Shown here: positions 1-9,600 of the stretch, piece by piece
Position numbering within the stretch: position 1 is the stretch's first letter
Layout of the letters: each line of letters opens with the position of its first letter
Origin: Phoronis australis
Taxonomy: Eukaryota > Phoronida > Phoronidae
Direction of reading: 5' to 3'
Assembly (NCBI GenBank): GCA_002633005.1
Contig: NMRA01000271.1
Location: forward strand, 351,028 to 415,027
Length of the DNA: 64,000 nt
Made by a program: the position numbers and the translations under genes
The notes under the pieces: model-generated
Told to the model about the DNA's origin: nothing
The model's input: only the letters and a program-made list of their open reading frames with translations
Databases searched by the model: none

Positions 1-187
1 TGAAAGTTCAACAAACAACAAAGGAGGCAAGCAGACAGTGTATTTTAGAAATTAAAGAACATTCATCAAAGGTGTTTTAGTTGATGACATCAAAACTAAT
101 AAGATCATAACAAAACCAGTAACATTTTACGTTGGAAAAAGTCCAAGTCAATAAGTACCCATGATGGGAATAGTATAGGTTTGGCGA

Positions 188-425
188 ATGTTTTTTTCAA
201 AACAAAGGTGCTGAAATCAGTGAACATCAGTGCGAATAGCTCTGTATTTACCCGTTTCAGAGACCGGGTTTCAACCGCTTTAGGCCATAATAAGAGCCCC
301 CCTCCATCCAGAAACGAATATTTCTAAGCGCCCTGGGCACTCATTAGTCAGAGTGAATAAGGTAGGTGTGGCAATGCTTTTATCAAAACAAAGGTGCTGA
401 AATCAGTGAACATCAGTGAAAATGG
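188..425. repeat. Two ~45-bp direct repeats flanking a diverged ~2 kb repeat fragment
   Basis: A segment rich in CAAAACAAAGGTGCTGAAAT occurs at about 190-235 and again at about 378-422. Between them, 240-345 resembles, in reverse, the part of the ~2 kb interspersed repeat with CCCGGTTTCCCAAACGGG. It reads as an old insertion between duplicated flanks, or a short tandem duplication. Confidence 0.5.
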
Positions 426-566
426 CTTTCAGAAAATTTAAGCCCATTTCTAGCTTGACTGGTAGTGTGTAGATGTCATGCAACAACAATTGATAAAGTT
501 TCTATTATTAGCAGCAAACTATCAATCTCTGAAAAATAGAAAAAGTGAAGAATTAGGGTATCTTAC

Positions 567-668
567 CTGCTGTAGCAATGGTAACAGTATAGAGGTGCTC
601 TGCCAGCCGACGTACGCAGCTACTCCCACTATAGCGTCGAAGAAGGCACCACGCAAGTGCCAGTCATG
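567..668 (-). CDS. PIK3R4: PIK3R4 exon, HEAT repeat; last exon visible
   Basis: Thirty-four codons in phase 0 encoding [20 protein letters not shown] and [13 protein letters not shown]. The acceptor is TTGCAG and the donor GTAAGA. The next exon was not found in bases 1-540, so it lies outside the window. Confidence 0.95.
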
Positions 669-3600
669 CTGCAAAACAAGAACCACATCTACTAAAATGT
701 GCTTCTTCCAAATAATTCATTCTAGCATATTAAAAATCCAAAAGGCAGTCAAATCATAATAGATCTGGCCAAAAGTAATTTATGTCTGAACGTTTTTCAG
801 AGTGTAGTAAGATCTCACCAAATTAGATGACAACATGGCAGACAAGTGAAATAACATTTTTTTATAAAAGACATGTAGCACCAAATGGACATTTTTTCAC
901 CATCAAACTCTGTATCAGAGCCATCACCAGACAATACTTTGAAAATTTATGGGCAATTACGCAACAGCGTAAGAAGACATGAAAATAAATAAAGGTCAAA
1001 TTTGGTGGCAATCATTTTGTCCAAAATTCGTGAGATTTTACTGTAGCAGACATGATATTATAATCTTGAGTTCTTGAAGTGACTCATAGAATAAATAAAA
1101 AAACAGCACATTAGGCAGAAGTTGTTCAGCTATAAACCGACACGCACGCTGAACACTTATGATAAAATATTTCATGTTCAGCGTAGACGTCAATTTGCAC
1201 TTTACACAGTCGTATCAGTATCTCACCTTGTCGTTCAAGAAAGTGATCATATGGGACAGCAAGACATCATTGGCTGGAATGAAGAGAAAATTAAACACTT
1301 TCCGAACTAATATCCAGCAATTCTCAAAATAAGTAGTCAAGCACAGAAACAGTTTTCATCAATCCATCTTTAGAAAATTCGAGAACTCGATGCCAAATTT
1401 GCTCCAAGATCACAAAAGTGTTGGATATCGGGACACACCCAAAATGTCAGCTAAGAACGTCTCAGAACCATGACGCACACTCAAGAATGTGTCACAAAAA
1501 GTAATAAAAAAGACTTACACTTATCATGTTCGACTAAAGGAAATACACAATTGAGAGTTCTCTAATTAACATTTGCTACAAACTAAACAGTGTACTTTTA
1601 GTGAACCTGAGATATATATATTTGATTAATAACGAAACATCGTTTCCATGATTGTCATTTTTGTTTTCCATATCTTACACACAGATTTGTCAGTGCTCTT
1701 GTAGATGATGATGAAAACGGGAATGGCAATAACGGTAATGCTAAACATGTTGATTCTTACTCCTACAAACAAATGCCACCAACCTTTCTGTCGTCCAAAG
1801 AACACGCACAGTCTGGTGATGCCACGGTGAAGCAATGTCTGCTTCACAATGTTATCGGAGTCCGTCAACAACACCACAACCACCTGCTGGATCATCTCGT
1901 GTAGTCCCTCTAACTCCATGTCGTAGCTAGCCTCGTACTGGCCCTCGCTCTCCTCTTCTTCCTCACCTCCAGACACTGAAGAGTTAAGCTGGACAATCTC
2001 CAAGAAACGCTGGGCGGTCTCCGCCAACTGAGCAATGCTCTCAGCGAATGCTTCACGTACAAGCATGCAATCGTCATGTGTCAGCTCGCTCTGTTGGCAC
2101 AATGTGAAAATTTCAAAGATTATGCTATGAGCATTGTGTTGAAGAGAATCGCAGTTTCCCCAAATCTCCAATAAATGACACCGAAACATTTCAAGTCGAT
2201 TTAAACGGTACCATAGTTGTTTTTATTAATAAATCTCCCATAATTATGTCTAGTAGTTATTTTTTGCTTTATCACAAAATGATTACTATGACTCTAGCTA
2301 CAGAAACTAGTGAAATACAACGGAACTTGAGGTATACAAACCATGTTCCACTTCAATTATTCTTGCTGACATCAGCAATTCACTAGGCCTGAAAAGAACT
2401 TCCATGGATTTCCGATAGAGTACAATTATTTTTCAACACAAGCTGTCGCTCATGAATGTTTCACAAAGCCTAACAAACAACCGACATTTATTCTGCGAAG
2501 ATTTACCAAAGTTGGCAGAATGTATTCTGGGAAGATGTTGGCATCACTCCTTGGGACAGTCTTGACGTTTGCCAATGTCTTAGCGACAGTTCTTATGACC
2601 TGGGCGCGTACACGTGGAAACGGGTCATCCACGAGATAAAGGACAAAGGGTATCATCCTGTCAAGGATCACCTCAGAAGTAACGTATTCAGACAGCATGA
2701 TGAGACAGTCGAGGGCGGTGAGCTTGGAACTGCAGAACTGAAATATATGAAAAATTTTAAAGTCATCACACACTGTGATCATAATAACTGCCAAAACTGC
2801 TGTTCTTTTTGCTTTCAGGGCTGAATGCCTTAAGCCCCAAATACCAGGAATTAATAACTTGCTTCATTACACCTTCACGCTAAAACAACAGAGTCTAATT
2901 AAAGTTTCTCAACATTTGTCTTCGTTAAGATGTTTTACAATGAAGAGAAAATTTCCACTTTCCGCCATGTCGTGAACTAAATAGGTGAAGAACTACCATG
3001 TGTAAAGAGAGACATGTTTCACCACTGCCACTTGAAGGCACCTGTCTGATGGCAAGTTGTCCAGTCAAGTCTGGATTTTACATTGAAAGGCATTGCTTTT
3101 TGGAATGCACTTGCAACTTAAAGTAGAATGCCACCCGATTTGATTAGTCTTTTTTACCGTCTTAATTGGTCTATATCCACATCGCCTCTTATGCGGTCGA
3201 CCTCACCTTGCCAAGAGGTGTCGCGTTAACCTGTGAGGAAGGTGAGAAACGACGCAGCGACATCAGTGGTTCGCGTGCAGAGTGAATGCCGCAATATTGT
3301 GGTGCATCGTTCCCGCTTGTCCGAACTATGAAGGTGCAAAGAAAACGGGTATATCGTTTTTTCGACTTCCTCGAGAGCCCAAAATGCTTAGGAAGTGGCT
3401 CCCGGTAGTGAAGAATGAAAGGTATGCTGTTAATAGCAAGTATGAGGCTGTGAAACATCTCCGTGTCTGTGGCCAGCATTTCGTCGACAGTGCTTTTTCT
3501 GAAAAATTCCAGCTTACCAAAGAACTATCCATACATTTCGTTGCCTGTGCATGTTCACAGCGCCCCTATAGTATTTCTTGATCAGCGTATTCCAGTTCGA

Positions 3601-6600
3601 AACTGATAACCTGTGAAACCTAATGATCCGACCCGTGAAATCTACGTAGGAAGAGCTCTTGACTAAATCGGGATTGGTGCCGGGGGAGTTGCCATGTAGA
3701 CGTTTATTATTCTGTGTTCTGTTTCAAAATGAATTATTCTCATCCTAAAATGATCATAACCAATGCTTATATGAAACTGAAACAAAGTCTGTCTCATTAG
3801 ATACAATTTGTAATGCCTTGGAGTGCTCATGAGTGCAATATTAATGTTTTGAGAAGCCAGCAATGAATAAACCACTGCGTTACCGTCTTTTAATGGCGGC
3901 AATAAAGGTAACTGACTGGGCACCGAGGCCGTGTGAGCGCATGCTAATTCAGTGTTTGCTGACAGAAAGCTGTTGTGAAACAATTACTGGATTTTATATG
4001 CTATGGTCACATGTTTGGGGAATCTTATTTAGAAATATAAATACATTATTCAAATCATTGCTACTGTACAACCTTTGCCCCGACGGTCTGTGGAAGGGGA
4101 ACCCGACTTCGCGGCCCCCGACAAGTAAGTAGATTTTCAGTTTCGTGGCTAATTCACATAAATAATTACGTGCACATTATTTCTTTGGCTCATTTCGTGA
4201 CTGGAGGTTTAGTTTCCAACTCAAGCTGGTTTATGTTCGTGCCAGTCCCGGCGGCCACGACGGGCCTGATCGGGTTCCGAGCCACTGTCCGGGATAACAA
4301 GTGTTTTGTGTGTTTAGAACTCAAAAAATCACAAGTATAAACAACACAGATCTAGGTTCTCCTGTCTGTATTTCACGGAAGAATACTTCGAATTTATCTC
4401 CAAACAGACCCCAAACTCCTTCTACGGACCTTGGTTAATTGGCCTGCCGAACTTTGTAGGCTACGGTGTGTCCAAATACCAGTAAATCCGTAACAGCGAA
4501 ATAAAACAACACATTTTTATAAGAACTCGGTGTATTTTTAAGGGTTTTACATCGAAGTTTGCTGATTTATTGGTGTTAAACGATGAATTCAAGCGATAAG
4601 CTGACACCACTAACCCGTGTTGTGAACTGCTGAACAGACTAAGTGCGAAACCAATTACGTCTTTGGATAATTTCAACACCTCCGTCTGCCGTCAGGTAAC
4701 GCAACCGAACCTGCCGTTATCGAATAGAAATACGATCTAAATTGATACAAAATAGGTTGTATTTGGGTGGCATTCTCCTTTAATTAACACACCAAAGTTA
4801 CGGTAGTTATTAGACTCAAACAAAAGAATGTCTGAAATCTATGAGATGTAATCTATCGCTGAAAGTACTATATCAGTGGTCAGAATAAATAAACTTTCTG
4901 TTTCACACACCACAGGCTCCATCAAAAAGAGACAAAAGAGTGAACAATGAGGAAGGAATACACGCGCCATATGTGTTCATGAGAACAAAATTAAAATATA
5001 TAAAAAGGAATAGTTTATGAGAAAAAGATTGTAATAAGGACTGAACACATCCACTAAAACAAGAAACTGTAGGAACACAGCATTTATCCACCTTCACTCT
5101 TATCAGGCTTCTATTGTGAGTCAGCATGCGTGAATAATTGGCTGATAAGCCACCTCTGGAACTACTTTTGGGTGAATGGATGACCAGGCCATAAAATGAT
5201 AATTAGCCAAGACCAGTTACTACATGTATAATGCAACAAAGAATAATGTCTTGCATCACCTAGCCTTGGTGGAAAGCTGTATACTGTATTGGCTCAAACA
5301 AATGCTTAGAAAAATTCATTTCACGGGGAGGGGACGCTTATTGTAGTGAGCCTACGGCAGTTGAATCCCGGTTTCCCAAACGGGTAAAATCGGAAGCTAG
5401 GATTCATCAAATTTACGCTCTGTGACGTATTTGTAGCCTATGACAGCCTTTCTACAAAATTGTGGTGCATTGCTATCAACTTCCGTTGTTAAATTACGAT
5501 AATTTTTCAAAAAATTGTGCTCATCACAGGGCGAAAACTTGCCGACTGATGCGTGGCTGAATCGCGATCGTCAATAGGAAAACTTGTACTCTTGAATAAA
5601 AATATAGTTTCGACTCAACAAATTACCTGAAATCTTCCTGATGTTTTACAATTTTTAAAGTTCATGTGGAGTCCAGATTAACTGCGATTAAGTCCAAATG
5701 TGCGCTACATCGTACTCCACAACACGAGAAAAATCTCTGGATGAACAAGCATGTTGTTGTCACGTGACGTTTGTTTTGAAGGTCGTCTGCTTATGAGAGT
5801 GAGTGAGCGTGCGATGTAGCACAGATTTGGACTTAATCACAATTAATCTGGACTCCACATGAAAATTTTAAAACATAAAGAGGATTTCAGGTAATTTGTT
5901 GAGTCGAAACTCTATTTTTATTCAAGAATTCAAGTTTTCATATCGACGATCGCGATTCACTTGGTTAAACTAAAAACACTTTGAGAAAGAAACGATATGC
6001 TTACTAGACACAAAAACAGCTTAAAGGTTGACCACAAATGATCCGACATGACTAACCTTGAGTGCCCTCATACTGGATGTCAGTAAACTAATGATAATGA
6101 CCAATCCGTTGTTCTCACTAGGGGTCTCTGTATCCACGTTCATGTGCGGGATGATAATATCTTTCAGGTCTCGCTTTATCCGCAACACGCGGTCGTCCGC
6201 TGGTAGTATGGGCATGGTGACAAACCTCTGCAGGTAGAGCTTCAAGAAAGTATAGAAGTAGTCCGGGAATGCTTTGCCTTGCTGATTCACCAAGTATTCC
6301 TCCGCGGACAAACGTTGACTGGGTTCTTTCTGCAGCATACTCTTGATCAACTCCTGAAGTGCGACCAAACAAAATGGTGATAATTTACATCTAATGTGGA
6401 CCGTTCATTTAACATCATTTTCGCGACTGAACAAAGCATGCTCTTTATGGAGGAATGGGAGAGTACGTTTTAGTAAATGTCTGTGTGATTTAAACCAAAC
6501 GCAGTTTAGGCAAACTAATCCTGACCTGATCAACACAAGAAGTGCACTATAAGTGGAAGAGGCTGGGAAAATTCACCTTTTTGAAATCAATGTAGCAATA

Positions 6601-9600
6601 TTTTTGAATGACTCTTCACTGGCTACAGACTACAATATGCTCAACTTCCAACACTAAACATTTCCCATAAATTTGGGGTTGGGGTCATGGATAAGATTTA
6701 CAGAGAAATGAAATTATTTGGTTACGACGAAGATTCTTGGTGTCTAAATCAATTGTCCAGGTGATGTATCGTTCCACAAATAGAAATATTTTTGGTGTTG
6801 TAAAATTTAAATTAAGTAAACGTTTTTGCAAGGAAATCAAATAAAAGAAAATTGAAAACAAAAAAGATAAAAATCATTTAAAAGAAGACAATTCCAAGCC
6901 CTGAAGATCAAAGATCACATGTTACGTGAGTCAGGAACAGCCAATTTTACAGCAGTCTAAATGAGAATCAAAGTTTAAGTTTCCTTGACGGACCACGAGT
7001 TTATAGTTACTTTCACAGTTAATATTTATTACTTTGCCCAAACAACAGTTGCCAACTTAGTCGCTGATAAAAAAAATAACCATTAAGTAGATTTTCATGG
7101 AATACGGAAACGAAAAAAAAAAACACAAGGCAAATAAAACTGAAATGAAAAACTGAGTGGTTTAATGTCCTGAACACATCCACTACCACAAGAAACTATA
7201 GGAACACCACATTTATCCACCTTCACTCTTATCAGGCTTCTCTTGTGAGTCAGCACTGCGTGAATAATTGGCTGATAAGCCAACTATGGAACTACTTTTG
7301 GGTGAATGGATGACCAGGCCATAAAATGATAATTAGCCAAGACCAGCTAAATAATGCTGCATGGAATAGGTAATACCTTCATGGCAATTTTGAAAGAGTG
7401 GGCATCTTTTGCTGAAAGTGTTTTAAAAAACTTGATTTACCAACCTCTGATTTTCTGGATTATGCAAACATTAAAATTCAAATTTGCAACGTTTTCATTT
7501 TCCGCCATCATAATGTTCTGGAAACAAGAAAAAATTGGCAACACTGCGTAGAAGCAACAAAGAATATGTCGTAGCATCACCTAGCCTTGGTGGAAAACTG
7601 TATACCGGAAGCTTAAAAAAATTCATTTCACGGGGAGGGACGATTATTGTAGCCTGAGGCAGCTGAAACCCGGCTTCCGATACGGGTAAAATTGGGAGCT
7701 AAGATTTATCAAATTTACGCTCTGTGACGTATTTGTAGCCTATGAAAGTCTTTCTACAAAATTGTGGCGCATTGCTATGAAACTCCGTTGTTAAATTACG
7801 ATCATTTTTCAAAAAACTGTGCTGAAATTCCAGGGCGAAAACTTGTCGACTGATACGTCGCTGGATCGCGATCGGAAAACTTAAATTCTTGAATAAAAAT
7901 ACAGTTTCGACTCAACAAATTACCTGAAATCCTCTTTATGTTTTAAATTTTTTTAAGTTCATGTGGAGTCCAGACAGGCCTTTATCCAGGATTTCGAAAC
8001 TAGGGTGTCCAAAATGGGGTTCCCAATATTCCAGGGCGTCCATAATTCCGACGCGTAACCCCCCACCCCCAGCAATCCCCCCCACACACAATTTTTTTAC
8101 AAAAAATGCATAGACCAAGGTTTTTACATCTAAGTTTACAAAACAGCCTTCTGTAGTAAGCATTTTTAATAAAAAATTGGTGTAGACCAAGACTTTTACA
8201 ATGCTATCAACCAAGTGTGAGCATATACTTTGTATAATTATATATTTCTTCCTGGTTTGAAAAAAGGAGCCCCCACTGAGCCTTCAGAGGCTTCCTAGTA
8301 ATCATTACAATGTGTGTGTCCAAACTTGAAAGGTTTTTATTGACAGTGGGCGTCCAAATGATACATTGGGCATCCTTGCCAGAGCGTCCATATTAGTGCT
8401 AGGGCGTCCATTTGGACGTACGCTGCATAAAGGCCCGAGTCCTGATTAACTGCGACTAAGTCCAAATCTGCGCTACATCGTACCCCACAACACGAGAAAA
8501 TCTCTGGATCAGCACACATGTTGTTGTCACGTGACATTTGTTTTGAAGTTCATCTGCGTATGAGAGTGAGTGAGCGAGCGCGTGCGGGTCATCGACGACA
8601 GACTATTGTTACACAAGGCAGAGGATTATGCAAGAAAATAGTGTTTATTAGATTGTTTTTCACTTAAACGGCTGCAACTTGCAAGGTGAGTGCAGGTTAC
8701 CTCACAGATTTTGTGTACACGGTCGTTAGCTCTACCGTGGAGTAAAACATTAATAGTCCGAGGCTCGATCTACATGTTGGGGGCGAGGTGACGAGTGAAC
8801 TACCTGGGCTGTGTGAACATTCTGGGTCTAACGGAGAGATTGGTAGTCAGCCAGTTTGCTGTATCAAGACTATCGTGAAAATCCAAATTCGTTTTATCGT
8901 GTCCCCGTCAATAATAACGGCATGCTAAAGTTTCTGAATGTTCGTACTTCGGGAACATAACAATCCCGTGCTTTGTATACATACGCGCAAGCCGCAGATC
9001 ACATCTCGGAAATTTCGGATTTGACGGATGACAATGAATGAGCACAATGAAATTAAACAAGGTCGTTTTACAGCTTGTAAGAGCATGATAAACAATTATT
9101 TGAATATTGTGAGTATTGCTGTATTGCAACATCTCTTATTCTGGGCCGATTTGAAAAATTCAAAGTTGTACTAATATTTTGTTCTCTCCTCTTTTCAAAT
9201 ATTACACTCAAAACTACAATTTACTTAAACGCTCTTAATAAAAAGTACGGTCATCTAGACTAGATTGTAATCAGCTGATCGTATCTGCATGAGCGAAGTC
9301 AATTATCCTCGCTCGTGACTCGATGAATAGAGCAGCTAGGCAGGATCCCTTTGATCGTGAGCTGAGCGCAACACAGCCAGGATAAATACGGTCTAGTTCA
9401 ATCGGCCAAACCTCGCAGTTTTCCATGATCAGTGGGGTTGTGACGTCATCTCGTTTAGTGAGAATGTTAATGGCATGTTTGTTCAAGACTTTTGCACAAA
9501 GAGAGCAAATGTGTAAATACTGTTATCAAAATGCATATAAAACTGAAGAGAACACATACCCTAATATGAACATCTTCTATCTTCTCAAGCATTTTCCACG

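Noticed and set aside
1626-1783. Extension of the PIK3R4 HEAT exon to the end of its open frame
   Set aside because: The residues after FFGRQK do not fit the family; a GT donor at 1783 and the next exon at 1227-1273 explain the end.
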